Position numbers and translations under genes: made by a program. A stretch of DNA of 64,000 nt, from assembly GCA_023412715.1 (NCBI GenBank), contig JAEZCC010000045.1:62001-126000 (forward strand), given 5' to 3'. Positions 26,734 to 35,127 of this stretch are shown one piece after another; position 1 is the first letter of the stretch, and each line of letters begins with the position of its first letter. The DNA comes from Bacillota bacterium. GTDB taxonomy: Bacteria > Bacillota > Clostridia > Oscillospirales > Acutalibacteraceae. The notes below the pieces were generated by a model. It made no database searches. It was not told the DNA's origin and saw only the letters and a list, made by a program, of their open reading frames with translations.

Positions 26734-27429
26734 TTGGAACACGCGAAGCTGCTGATTATTGAGGACGAAAAACCGCTTGCCCGTCTGCTGGAGCTTGCGC
26801 TCACCCATGAGGGCTGCACGGTGCAGAAGGAATACGACGGGGCCGGCGGGCTGCGGCGCGTCCCCCTGTTCGAGCCGGACCTCATCCTGCTTGACATCAT
26901 GCTCCCCGGCATGGACGGCATGGAGGTCTGCCGGAAGGTGCGGGAATTTTCCGACGTTCCCATCCTCATGCTCACGGCAAGGGACGCGACCGCCGACAAG
27001 GTGGCCGGCCTTGACACCGGCGCCAACGACTATATCACCAAGCCTTTTGAGATGGACGAGCTGCTGGCGCGGGTGCGGGCCGGACTGAGGCGCCGCGAAA
27101 AGCCCGCCGAAACGCCGTCCGTCCTGGCGGTAAAGGATCTGTGGATCGACCTGCCGCGCCACGTGGTGAAGCGCGGGGACACCGTGATTCCGCTGACCAG
27201 ACGCGAATTCGACCTGCTGGTCTGTCTGGCGCGCAACCGCGGGATTGTGCTGAGCCGGGAACAGATTCTGGACCGTGTCTGGGGGCTGGATTACGAGGGG
27301 GAAGCCAACGTGGTGGACGTCTACATCCGCTATCTGCGCGGCAAAATCGACGAATCTTTCGAACCAAAGCTCATCCACACCGTAAGGGGGTTCGGCTATG
27401 TCCTGGAAGACAAGCCTCTCGGTGCCTGA
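26734..27429 (+). CDS. OmpR/PhoB-family response regulator
   Basis: A 231-residue two-domain regulator. The receiver domain has the acidic pair EDE, the phosphoacceptor Asp in DLILLDIMLPGMDG (about residue 52), Thr in LMLTARDA and Lys in ITKPFEMDELLAR. A winged-helix DNA-binding domain starts near residue 130 (PLTRREFDLLVCLARNRG, then VDVYIRYLRGKID). The start is a TTG, 8 bases after GGGGAGG. The sensor kinase gene overlaps its end by 32 bp, so the two form one system. Likely targets are nearby envelope genes, but no binding repeat is obvious. Confidence 0.93.
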   Translation: MEHAKLLIIEDEKPLARLLELALTHEGCTVQKEYDGAGGLRRVPLFEPDLILLDIMLPGMDGMEVCRKVREFSDVPILMLTARDATADKVAGLDTGANDYITKPFEMDELLARVRAGLRRREKPAETPSVLAVKDLWIDLPRHVVKRGDTVIPLTRREFDLLVCLARNRGIVLSREQILDRVWGLDYEGEANVVDVYIRYLRGKIDESFEPKLIHTVRGFGYVLEDKPLGA

Positions 27430-28801
27430 CCGCCTGAAGCCGCACAAGCTTTCCTGGACGCTCACGTGCATTTATGCAGTCCTCTTCTCGGCGGTCCTGA
27501 TTGCCCTGAACGCCGGGACGCTGTTCGGCGTCCGGTATTTTATGGTCAAAGAAGCGAAGTCCCAGGTGCGCAGCAGCACCGCCCATACGCTCGGCCTGAT
27601 TGTTTCCTCGACGGGCCAGGCCGACCTTCTGGATCCCCGCGAGCTGAGCGAATCCGGTACGGCCCCTGAGATCGGCGTCCGGATCACCGACGCGGCCGGA
27701 AAAACGGTGGGAACTTCCGGCGAAGCCGTGAGCGGGCTGCCCGCCCCGTCTTCGAACATCGGCGTCCCGACGAAGACCGAGCTGAACGACCGCCACCTGA
27801 TTGTCGAAAACGAGCGGATCACGAAAAACGGCAGGCTGCTCGGCTATCTGCAGGTGTCCTACGACATGCATGCAGACTATCACTTTATCAAGCTTCTTTT
27901 CGTTTTCATGGCCTTTGCCGACCTGCTCGGCGTCGCGCTTTCCGTTTTCGCCGGAATCCTGCTCAGCAGGCGGGCGCTCCGGCCGATCGACCGGCTGACC
28001 GCCGCCGCCAAACGCATCAGCGCGAGCGACCTGGATCAAAGGGTGGAGGTCGGCACGGCGGACGACGAGCTTTCCCGGCTGGCCGCGACCTTCAACGAGA
28101 TGATCGAACGGCTGCAGCAGTCCTTCCAAAAGCAGAACCGGTTTGTCTCAGACGCCTCGCACGAGCTGCGCACGCCCATCGCCGTCATCAAAGGGTATGC
28201 CGACCTCATTGACCAGTGGGCCAAAGACGACCCGAAGGTTCTGGAAGAATCCGTCGCGGCCATCCGCAAAGAGGCGAAAAGCATGACCGGCCTGACGGAA
28301 GAGCTGCTGTTCCTCGCGCGGGGCGACAGCGGTGCGCTGACGCTCCACAAGGAGGATTTTCCGGTTTCCGCCCTGTTTGAAGAGCTGGCCGAAGAAAGCC
28401 GGCTGATCGCGCCAAATCATCATTTCGCAAGCTCGGCGCCCGGCGGCCTTCTGCTTCACGCGGACCGCAGGCTGCTCAAGCAGGCGCTCCGCGCGCTGAC
28501 GGACAACGCCGTCAAATATACGCCCGAGGGCGGGGACATCCGGCTGGAGGCGCAGGAATCGGAGCGCCAGGTCATCCTGCGGGTGCGGGACAACGGAATC
28601 GGCATTCCCGAAAGCGAGCGGACGAAGCTTTTCGACCGTTTTTACCGGGTGGACAGGGACCGTTCCCGCGAAAAGGGAGGCAGCGGCCTCGGGCTTTCCA
28701 TTGTCAAATGGATTGTGGAAGCACACGGCGGAACGGTGAGGATTGAAGGGAACCCCGATGGAGGGACCTGTATTGTCATTCAATTGCCGGCGAACCGGTG
28801 A
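27398..28801 (+). CDS. Sensor histidine kinase, HAMP type
   Basis: A 467-residue membrane kinase, partner of the response regulator whose gene it overlaps by 32 bp. Helix 1 is near residues 20-45 (CIYAVLFSAVLIALNAGTLF) and helix 2 near 165-190 (LFVFMAFADLLGVALSVFAG), with a ~115-residue sensor loop outside. A HAMP domain follows (SRRALRPIDRLTAAAKRIS). The phospho-histidine is in SDASHELRTPIAV. The ATPase part has the N box ALTDNAVKYT, the G1 box VRDNGIGIP, the F box LFDRFYRVD and the G2 box GGSGLGLSIVK. Full-length and apparently active. The signal is unknown. Confidence 0.94.
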   Translation: MSWKTSLSVPDRLKPHKLSWTLTCIYAVLFSAVLIALNAGTLFGVRYFMVKEAKSQVRSSTAHTLGLIVSSTGQADLLDPRELSESGTAPEIGVRITDAAGKTVGTSGEAVSGLPAPSSNIGVPTKTELNDRHLIVENERITKNGRLLGYLQVSYDMHADYHFIKLLFVFMAFADLLGVALSVFAGILLSRRALRPIDRLTAAAKRISASDLDQRVEVGTADDELSRLAATFNEMIERLQQSFQKQNRFVSDASHELRTPIAVIKGYADLIDQWAKDDPKVLEESVAAIRKEAKSMTGLTEELLFLARGDSGALTLHKEDFPVSALFEELAEESRLIAPNHHFASSAPGGLLLHADRRLLKQALRALTDNAVKYTPEGGDIRLEAQESERQVILRVRDNGIGIPESERTKLFDRFYRVDRDRSREKGGSGLGLSIVKWIVEAHGGTVRIEGNPDGGTCIVIQLPANR

Positions 28802-28810
28802 ACCCGCAAA

Positions 28811-28833
28811 TCCCGCCCGGCAGATGGGCGGGA
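28811..28833. terminator. Hairpin between convergent genes
   Basis: TCCCGCCC/GGGCGGGA (28811-28818, 28826-28833) with short T runs on both sides, between the kinase gene and the convergent DedA-PAP2 gene. Confidence 0.5.
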
Positions 28834-28841
28834 ATTCCTGG

Positions 28842-30053
28842 TTATTCCGCCGTCGGGGAAGCCCCCGGTTTCTGTCTGTCCCGATAAAGCTTTGTCCATG
28901 CGACCAGGATGACGAGCCACGAGAACCCCGCCAGAAAGCCGCCGATCACGTCGCTCGCGTAGTGCACGCCGAGGTAGACCCGGCTGATTCCAATCACCAG
29001 AATCAGCAGCGCGAGGGCCGCCGGCACGATTTGCTTCCACGGCCGTCTGAAATGGACGGCGCACAGATAAATGAGATACCCGTAAAACGCCGCGCCGATC
29101 ATGGAATGCCCGCTGGGGTAGCTGTACCCGCTGGCCTGCACGAGGGGCAGAATGTCCGGCCTTGCCCTGTGAAAAGCGGTTTTAAACAGTAAATTCAGCA
29201 GCGAAGCTCCCGCCAGATTGACAACCATCATCTTCCCGAAAAACAGGCCCTTTCTTCTGCGCCGCAGCACCGCCAGAAACACGGCCGTCCCCGCAATCAG
29301 CACATAAGGCGAACCCATATCGGAAATCAGCTTCATCAGGCCCGTCCGATCCTGCGTAATCAGCCCGGACAGACGCCCGTAAAAATAGGAATCAAAGGGG
29401 CTCAGCTCCTTTTCGAGCAGTTCGGAGGTCAGAAGGATGAAGGACATCAGCGAGGCGGAAAGGAACAGGACCGGGATTCTGAACCCGCGGCGGAACTGAA
29501 AGACAAAAAAAGCATACAGAATCAGGGCGAGGCCCGCCAGCGTATAGATGCCGACGGCCCGGCTGATGACCGTCCAGTTGCTGCCCGCGACGCTGCCGAG
29601 AAGCAGAAACGCGGAACACCAGACCGTCCCGCTGACAAGATTGTAAAGAGCGTTTCTGCGGGCCTCCACTTTGGCAATGCCGCTCATATAGGGCACAACA
29701 TGCCGGACGCCGGGAATAAACCGGCTGAAAATGACGTTGAAAGCCTCATGCTTTTTCAGAAGGCCGTCCGCCCGGTCAAGCTTCTCTTTTGTAAGATGCA
29801 GCGGTTTTCCGAGTTTAAGGACAATCGGTTCCCCATAACGGTACCCGACGGCATAAGCCAGCATGGATCCCGCGAAGGTGCCGCCGACCGCCAGGGTAAT
29901 GGACGTCAGGACGTCTTTGCCGGAGCTGAGAAACCCGAGCAGAAGCATCAGCGTTTCGCCCGGTATAGGCAGGCCGGCATATTCCAGCAGGAGGCACAGA
30001 AAAATCGCCGCGCCTCCGTCATTCCGTATAAATGTAAAAAGGATTTCTTTGAT
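28842..30053 (-). CDS. DedA (VTT)-PAP2 phosphatase fusion protein
   Basis: The N-terminal ~190 residues are a DedA/VTT transporter domain: GLPIPGETL near residue 27, GSMLAYAVGYRYGEPI, and FSRFIPGVRHVVPYMSGIAK. The C-terminal ~170 residues are a PAP2 lipid phosphatase with all three motifs: KTAFHRARP, PSGHS and SRVYLGVHYASD. The fusion probably handles and dephosphorylates undecaprenyl pyrophosphate or phosphatidic acid at the outer face. ATG 29948 would remove the first conserved DedA segment. The frame stays open to a stop near 30077 with no ATG, GTG or TTG, and a strong GGGGAGG sits 8 bases before ATC 30053, which I take as a possible non-standard start (404 residues). A mutated ATG is the alternative. 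Confidence 0.82.
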   Translation of the reverse strand: MKEILFTFIRNDGGAAIFLCLLLEYAGLPIPGETLMLLLGFLSSGKDVLTSITLAVGGTFAGSMLAYAVGYRYGEPIVLKLGKPLHLTKEKLDRADGLLKKHEAFNVIFSRFIPGVRHVVPYMSGIAKVEARRNALYNLVSGTVWCSAFLLLGSVAGSNWTVISRAVGIYTLAGLALILYAFFVFQFRRGFRIPVLFLSASLMSFILLTSELLEKELSPFDSYFYGRLSGLITQDRTGLMKLISDMGSPYVLIAGTAVFLAVLRRRRKGLFFGKMMVVNLAGASLLNLLFKTAFHRARPDILPLVQASGYSYPSGHSMIGAAFYGYLIYLCAVHFRRPWKQIVPAALALLILVIGISRVYLGVHYASDVIGGFLAGFSWLVILVAWTKLYRDRQKPGASPTAE

Positions 30054-30249
30054 ACCTGCCGCCTCCCCTTCTTCTTATTCATTCCGTTTCTCCGTCGAAA
30101 AATCATATGCCCCGTATCGGTTCCCCCATTTTATACGGATTCTTTCGCCGGCAACTTCCTATTTTACATCTCAAAATTAGAATGAGGTTAGAAAGCCCGG
30201 CCGCAAATCTGAGAAATGGAAGCCAAAAATGTAATCGTCGGGATTTTAA

Positions 30250-30277
30250 TTGACTTCTAATGTTTTGCTGCTAAAAT
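30250..30277 (+). promoter_or_regulatory. Promoter of the ABC-2 operon at 30.4 kb
   Basis: TTGACT (30250-30255), 16-base spacer, TAAAAT (30272-30277), about 110 bases before the first gene. The gap 30054-30249 shows nothing else I can support. Confidence 0.65.
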
Positions 30278-30388
30278 AGCGTTAGAATACGTCATGAGTC
30301 ATCGCGGCAGCTTTTTGTGCGCCGCCTGGACGGCGATTCGCCGGCAGGCGCATGATCGGTGCCGCAAAGTCGGGAAAGGAGCTTCTTT

Positions 30389-31288
30389 ATGAAGAAAAAA
30401 AATATTGCTATTTTCGCTGCGGTAGCCGTCCTTTCTGGAACCATACTGATTCCCTCGGTACGGGCTGCCGCAGAATCCGCGCTGTCCGTTTTCCGCGTTT
30501 CGGACGCAAAAACGATCACCGTCTCGGTGACCGATATCCAGGACATCGCGAATTACGTCAAGCAGCTCAAAGCGGGCGTGAAAGACGGCAAGACGGCCGG
30601 GGAGGCCGGGCTGAAGAAGGATACGGCGAATCCTCAGGCGGCCGTCAAATCCGCCGTCAGGCCGCTTGCCGACGCGAAGGATTTTACCGCATTTCAAATC
30701 TCCCTGCCCCGCACGAACGCGGGGACCCCAAAGCTTTATTCCATCGCTTCCGGCTCCAAAACTTTTACGCTGAACACGGCGGACATCAACGCGCAGCTTG
30801 CAAAACTGAAGGGAAACCCGATCAGCGGCAGCCTGAACGGCACAAAAATCACCGTCGGCACTCCGCCGGCCGCAATCGCGGAATACCCGGATTTTACCCT
30901 GATTGAAACGCAGGGCGTTTCTGTGGACGCGCCGCGCGATGCGCTCAGCACGCTGTGGAGCGAACTCACGAGCCAGCCCATGATCCCCGCCGATCTGAGC
31001 TCCCAGCTTGCCGTAATCGACCCCGCGAGCCGCGACGTGTACCTGCCGGTAATCGAGGGCCTCGGGCGTACAACCGATCTCGGCGTCACGACCGGATATC
31101 TCTATTCCGCGAAAGATCTCGCCCAGGTTGCCGCTCTGGTCCCCAATCTTGCGACGGCAGGGCAGGTGACGAAGCTGCAGAAGGAAAACGCGTCCGCCCT
31201 CATCTGGGTCAAAGACGGCGTCCTTTCCGTCCTGGCGGGCAATCGGTCCGACAGCGAATTGTCGCAGATTGCCAGGAGCATCCGCTGA
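30389..31288 (+). CDS. Secreted or anchored protein of unknown function in an ABC operon
   Basis: A 299-residue protein. ATG 30389 follows AAAGGAG by 7 bases. A signal anchor is KKKNIAIFAAVAVLSGTIL, and the rest should lie outside. The early segment ALSVFRVSDAKTITVSV, next to the membrane, is seen in proteins encoded beside ABC-2 transporters and in extracytoplasmic parts of anti-sigma-like proteins. The body is a mixed alpha/beta domain with no catalytic motif that I recognise. Its stop overlaps the ATPase start by one base (TGATG), so it belongs to the same operon and may be a sensor or accessory subunit. Confidence 0.7.
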   Translation: MKKKNIAIFAAVAVLSGTILIPSVRAAAESALSVFRVSDAKTITVSVTDIQDIANYVKQLKAGVKDGKTAGEAGLKKDTANPQAAVKSAVRPLADAKDFTAFQISLPRTNAGTPKLYSIASGSKTFTLNTADINAQLAKLKGNPISGSLNGTKITVGTPPAAIAEYPDFTLIETQGVSVDAPRDALSTLWSELTSQPMIPADLSSQLAVIDPASRDVYLPVIEGLGRTTDLGVTTGYLYSAKDLAQVAALVPNLATAGQVTKLQKENASALIWVKDGVLSVLAGNRSDSELSQIARSIR

Positions 31289-32199
31289 TGATCATCGAGA
31301 CCGAAAACCTGACGAAGGTATACCAGAACAAAGCCGCAGTCAATTCCGTAAATCTGTCCGTTGAAAAAGGGCAGATTTACGGCTTTCTGGGGCCGAACGG
31401 CGCGGGAAAAAGCACCTGCATCAAAATGCTGATCGGCCTGGTCTTCCCTACTTCCGGGCAAGGCCGCATTCTCGGGCGCCCGCTCGGCGACGTGAGGGCC
31501 CGGAAGAAGCTCGGCTATCTGCCGGAAATGTTCCGCTATCAGGCATGGATGACCGGCGAGGACCTGCTCAATTTTCACACGAGGCTGTACCGGCTGAGCC
31601 CCGACAAAGAACGCAACGCCAGGGTGCTGAAGCGCGTGGGCCTGCTGGGGCAGGAAAAATACAGGGTCGGCGGATATTCCAAGGGCATGCAGCAGCGCAT
31701 CGGGCTTGCCTGCGCGCTGCTGCCCGACCCCGAGTTGCTGTTCCTTGACGAGCCCACCTCCGCGCTCGACCCCATTGGGCGAAAAGACGTGCGCGACATC
31801 ATCCTCGACCTGCAGAAAGAAGGTACCACCGTATTCCTGAACAGCCACCTGCTCAGCGAGGTCGAAACGGTCTGCGACCATATCACAATCATCAATCAGG
31901 GCGCGGTCGTCAAATCCGGCGCCATGCAGGATCTGTTAAGGGAACAATCGACCCTTGAGGTCAACTGCGGCACGCTTTCCGAAGAGCTGTTCTCTTTGCT
32001 GAAACAGAAATTTGATCCGGGGCTGGCGCCTCAGCGGGAAGACGGGGGCCTGACCGTTACGCTCAAAAGCAAAGACGACGTCTCTCAAATTGCTTCGCTG
32101 CTGGTCTCGAAAGGCGTGAAACTGAACGAGCTTACTCCCCACCATGAAACGCTGGAAAGCGTTTTCTTAAAGGTGGTCGGAGAGGAGACCGCACAGTGA
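31288..32199 (+). CDS. ABC transporter ATP-binding protein (ABC-2 type)
   Basis: A 303-residue ATPase. The P-loop is GPNGAGKST, the Q-loop lies in LGYLPEMFRYQAWMTGEDLL, the signature is YSKGMQQRIGLA, Walker B is LLFLDEPTSALDP and the switch His is LNSHLLSEVE. A ~80-residue C-terminal extension ends the protein. The start is the ATG at 31288 overlapping the previous stop; a longer frame open upstream is an overlap shadow. The next gene starts at a GTG inside its stop (GTGA), so translation is coupled. It energises the downstream permease; similar pairs export antibiotics, lipids or peptides, and the substrate is not evident. Confidence 0.92.
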   Translation: MIIETENLTKVYQNKAAVNSVNLSVEKGQIYGFLGPNGAGKSTCIKMLIGLVFPTSGQGRILGRPLGDVRARKKLGYLPEMFRYQAWMTGEDLLNFHTRLYRLSPDKERNARVLKRVGLLGQEKYRVGGYSKGMQQRIGLACALLPDPELLFLDEPTSALDPIGRKDVRDIILDLQKEGTTVFLNSHLLSEVETVCDHITIINQGAVVKSGAMQDLLREQSTLEVNCGTLSEELFSLLKQKFDPGLAPQREDGGLTVTLKSKDDVSQIASLLVSKGVKLNELTPHHETLESVFLKVVGEETAQ

Positions 32200-33050
32200 G
32201 AGCGATTATGGATTCCACGCTCAAAGAAGCGATCCGCAAAAAGACGTTTATCGTCATGAGCGTCATCACCGTCCTTTACCTCGTCTTCTGGGCGGCCATT
32301 CTGCATTATTTTCAAAGCTCGGATTTCGGCGGCAGGAACGCGGGCTTCAGGCCGCTGGCATCCATCCTTCTGGCCCAGACGGGCCTGCAGTTTTCTTCCA
32401 TGCTGGTGTGCCTGCTGACCATCGTGCTCGGCGCCGGCGCCATCGCCTCCGAGCTGGAGAGCGGCATGGTCCACGCAATCCTGTCAAGGCCGCTCTCCCG
32501 CGGGGAATATCTGCTCGGCAAGCTCGCCGGGCTGTCCGTCCTGATTGCCGCCTGCGCCACCGCCCTGTTTGCCGCGATTCTTCTCATCGGGCGCGCGTAT
32601 TCGCTGGACACGATCACCGCGCTTTCTTTCGCCCAGATTTTCAAGGGCTGGGTCGTCTATACGCTCGTCCCGCTGATTCTGCTCTGTCTCACGCTGTACG
32701 GCTCCATCACACTGAAGGTGGTCCCGAACGGTCTGCTGATGATTTTCATCTATCTGCTCGGCAACATCGGCGGGATGGTCGAGATGATCGGCAACTACAT
32801 CAACAGCAAAGCCGTAAACAGCACGGGAATCTTCCTGAGCCTGGTCTCGCCGTTCCACACCCTTTATTCGACGGCCGAAAGGATTCTGCTGCCGTCCTCC
32901 GGCCTGGCCGGAGAGGTGATGCGCGGCGCCGCCGGCCTGACGGGCAGCGGACAGCCGGCGTCCCCCGCGATGTTCGTCTATATCGCCATTTACACGCTCG
33001 GTTTTCTGGCGCTTGCCGCCCGGAAATTTGGCCGAATCGATCTGAATTGA
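32196..33050 (+). CDS. ABC-2 type permease
   Basis: A 284-residue membrane protein with six helices and the layout of ABC-2/NatB permeases. An N-terminal amphipathic start (TLKEAIRKKTFIVMSVITV) leads to helix 1, and a loop carries the common ELESGMVHAILSRPLSRGEY segment, the coupling region contacting the ATPase. Later helices are LILLCLTLYGSITLKVV and AIYTLGFLALAARKFG. The GTG start overlaps the ATPase stop by 4 bp. It is the last gene of the operon and a strong terminator follows 78 bases later. Confidence 0.88.
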   Translation: MRAIMDSTLKEAIRKKTFIVMSVITVLYLVFWAAILHYFQSSDFGGRNAGFRPLASILLAQTGLQFSSMLVCLLTIVLGAGAIASELESGMVHAILSRPLSRGEYLLGKLAGLSVLIAACATALFAAILLIGRAYSLDTITALSFAQIFKGWVVYTLVPLILLCLTLYGSITLKVVPNGLLMIFIYLLGNIGGMVEMIGNYINSKAVNSTGIFLSLVSPFHTLYSTAERILLPSSGLAGEVMRGAAGLTGSGQPASPAMFVYIAIYTLGFLALAARKFGRIDLN

Positions 33051-33127
33051 CGATATTTCCACGCAGAGCCCGCTGAATCTCAGACGAAAAGCGGCACTCC
33101 GGGCAGCCCCCCATAAACGGCAGAAAA

Positions 33128-33176
33128 GCAGAGGGATCCGAATCGCCGCGGTTCGGATCCCTCTGCTTTGTTTTTC
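33128..33176 (+). terminator. Terminator of the ABC-2 operon
   Basis: Perfect 15-bp stem (33128-33142 with 33152-33166) followed by TTTGTTTTT. Confidence 0.9.
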
Positions 33177-33261
33177 ATGAATTGACGCTCGTCTTACCGC
33201 TGCATGCGCTGACCTGCTGTATCTTTAAGTCATATATATAAATAAATATATCTTATATAGT

Positions 33262-33290
33262 TGACATTTTGACCGGATTATGATACTCTG
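33262..33290 (+). promoter_or_regulatory. Promoter of the Xre/membrane-protein pair
   Basis: TTGACA (33262-33267), 17-base spacer, TACTCT (33285-33290), 20 bases before the AGGAGG site. The region upstream is a strongly AT-rich stretch that may act as an UP element. Confidence 0.55.
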
Positions 33291-33309
33291 TTGACAGGAG
33301 GCGACAACG

Positions 33310-33525
33310 ATGGGAAAAAATCTGCGGATTAAGGCCGCACGGGCGGCAAAAGACATGACGCAAAAGGACCTTGCGGATGCCGTCGGGGTCGCCCGCCAGA
33401 CAATGAACGCCATCGAAAAAGGCGACTATAACCCCTCGATACACCTGTGCATCGCGATCTGCAAAGTCCTGGGCAAAACCCTCGACCAACTGTTTTGGGA
33501 GGATAACGAGTATGAAAATCAATAA
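33310..33525 (+). CDS. Small Xre-family regulator
   Basis: A 71-residue protein that is almost only a helix-turn-helix domain: RIKAARAAKDMTQKDLADAV as helices 1-2, GVARQTMNAIEKGDYNPS as the recognition helix, and CKVLGKTLDQLFW as the end. This is the YgzD-like group often encoded just before a small membrane protein. AGGAGG lies 7 bases before the ATG. Its stop overlaps the next gene by 14 bp, so the two form a regulatory pair. It probably represses its own promoter. Confidence 0.9.
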   Translation: MGKNLRIKAARAAKDMTQKDLADAVGVARQTMNAIEKGDYNPSIHLCIAICKVLGKTLDQLFWEDNEYENQ

Positions 33526-33970
33526 AGACGGTCTCGACGAAATGCAGGAAGAAAGGCGCAACAGCATCGGCAACCAGATGTTCCTGCTGATGTCTTACGC
33601 CCTTCTGCTCAACTCGGGGCTTTACGGGGCCGGAATCCGCTGGCTGCCGTACCCCGCGGACGTCACGGTCATCCTCATGGCCTGCATGGTCATATACCTT
33701 GTCAGATCGATAACGGCGAACGCATACCTGCCCCCGAAAGCGCGGGGCGGAAAAGCCGTAATCTCCGTGGTTGCTGCGGCGGTCCTTTCCGTTGTCCTCG
33801 CAATATCCGCCTGGAACCTCTTTGGCAGGCCGCCTGTTCGGCCGGCCGCCGAAAACGCGAACGATCCTTCCGCGCTGATTCTCTTTATCGTGTCAGTCTC
33901 CGGCCTGCTTATTTCGCTGGCTGCGGCCGTCATCCGGAAAATAAACGACAAAGACGACGGCGGCGAGTAA
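33512..33970 (+). CDS. Small integral membrane protein (DUF6773-like)
   Basis: A 152-residue protein with about four helices (FLLMSYALLLNSGLYGAGI; PADVTVILMACMVIYLVRSI; VISVVAAAVLSVVLAISAW; LILFIVSVSGLLISLAAAVI). The charged N-terminal start KINKDGLDEMQEERRNSIGN is seen in small membrane proteins encoded with Xre-type regulators in clostridia. GGAGG upstream lies inside the end of the regulator gene. Function unknown; the pair may be an integral-membrane sensor and its repressor. Confidence 0.75.
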   Translation: MKINKDGLDEMQEERRNSIGNQMFLLMSYALLLNSGLYGAGIRWLPYPADVTVILMACMVIYLVRSITANAYLPPKARGGKAVISVVAAAVLSVVLAISAWNLFGRPPVRPAAENANDPSALILFIVSVSGLLISLAAAVIRKINDKDDGGE

Positions 33971-34007
33971 GTCCATGGCAGGCAGAGCAGGAAGCATCCC
34001 GCGAAAA

Positions 34008-34040
34008 GTCAGGGTCGCGCTTTTCTAGCGCGGCCCTGAC
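34008..34040. terminator. Bidirectional terminator between the small membrane protein and leuB
   Basis: 13-bp stem with one wobble pair (34008-34020 with 34028-34040). On the minus strand it is followed by CTTTTCG, 14 bases past the leuB stop; on the plus strand by CTTCTG. Confidence 0.7.
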
Positions 34041-34053
34041 CTTCTGTCCGGTT

Positions 34054-35127
34054 TTACAGCAGCTTTCGGACGGTTTCGCCCATCTCTTCGCAGCCGACTT
34101 TTTTCGCTCCCGGCGTCCAGATGTCCGGCGTGCGCGCTTCGGTAAGAGCGCGGGAGACCGCGTGTTCCACGGCTTCGGCCGCCTGCGGCTGATCGAGGGA
34201 ATTGCGCAGCATCATGGCGGCCGACAGAATCGTCGCGAGCGGGTTCGCCGTGCCCGTGCCGGCAATGTCCGGCGCAGAGCCGTGGATCGGCTCGTAGAGG
34301 CCGGCTTTTCCGTCTCCCAGGCTGGCCGACGGCAGCATGCCGATGGAGCCGCTTATCATGGAGGCTTCGTCCGACAGGATGTCGCCGAACATATTGGAGG
34401 TCACAATCACGTCGAACTGTCCCGGGTCGCGCACCAGCTGCATGGCGCAGTTGTCGACGTACAGGTTCGCAAGATCGGTTTCCGGGAACTCCTCGTCGTG
34501 CACGCGGGCGACGGTCCTGCGCCACAGGCGCGAGGATTCCAGCACGTTTGCCTTATCCACGCTGCACACCCTGCCGCCGCGCTTCTGCGCCGTGCGGAAA
34601 GCGACGCGCGCGATGCGCGCAATCTCCGGCACGGAATACATCTCGGTGTCGAAGGCTGCCTCCTCCCCGTTCACGGTCCTGCGGCCGCGCTCGCCGAAAT
34701 AGATGCCGCCCGTCAGCTCCCGCACAATCATCACGTCGAGGCCCCCTCCGACGACTTCGTCCCTGAGCGGGGACGCCGCGCGCAGCTGCGGGAAGATCAT
34801 GGCCGGGCGCAGGTTCGCGTACAGCCCGAGCGCCTTGCGGATGCCGAGCAGGCCCGCCTCCGGGCGTTCCCCGCCGGGCAGGCCGTCCCATTTCGGCCCG
34901 CCGACCGCGCCGAGTAGCGTGGCATCGGAGGCTTTGCAGGCTTCGACCGTCTCCGGCGGAAGCGGAGAGCCCGCCGCGTCAATGGCGCAGCCGCCGAGCA
35001 GGGCCTCCGTGAATTCCACGCCGAAGCCGAACTTTTCCCCGGCCTTGTGCAGGACTTCCGCGGCCTGCGTCACGATTTCCGGCCCGATGCCGTCGCCTTT
35101 CAGCAGCGTGATGCGGTATGTTTTCAT
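34054..35127 (-). CDS. leuB: 3-isopropylmalate dehydrogenase
   Basis: A 357-residue enzyme of normal length that oxidises and decarboxylates 3-isopropylmalate with NAD+ in leucine synthesis. Clear family motifs are the start ITLLKGDGIGPEIV, LLGAVGGPKWD, the substrate arginines in LRPAMIFPQLR, VRELTGGIYFGE, and the NAD-binding end EPIHGSAPDIAGTGTANPLA. The metal-binding Asp residues are in MFGDILSDEAS. I chose ATG 35127 (GGGAGGAATCGGC upstream) over longer frames that run into leuA. Its start overlaps the leuA stop (ATGA). leuC and leuD are not in the window. Confidence 0.96.
   Translation of the reverse strand: MKTYRITLLKGDGIGPEIVTQAAEVLHKAGEKFGFGVEFTEALLGGCAIDAAGSPLPPETVEACKASDATLLGAVGGPKWDGLPGGERPEAGLLGIRKALGLYANLRPAMIFPQLRAASPLRDEVVGGGLDVMIVRELTGGIYFGERGRRTVNGEEAAFDTEMYSVPEIARIARVAFRTAQKRGGRVCSVDKANVLESSRLWRRTVARVHDEEFPETDLANLYVDNCAMQLVRDPGQFDVIVTSNMFGDILSDEASMISGSIGMLPSASLGDGKAGLYEPIHGSAPDIAGTGTANPLATILSAAMMLRNSLDQPQAAEAVEHAVSRALTEARTPDIWTPGAKKVGCEEMGETVRKLL

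Noticed and set aside
30955..31287. Longer N-terminus for the ABC ATPase at 31.3 kb
   Set aside because: The added residues are the frame-shifted mirror of the upstream secreted-protein gene; the family start MIIETENLTKVY fits the ATG at 31288.
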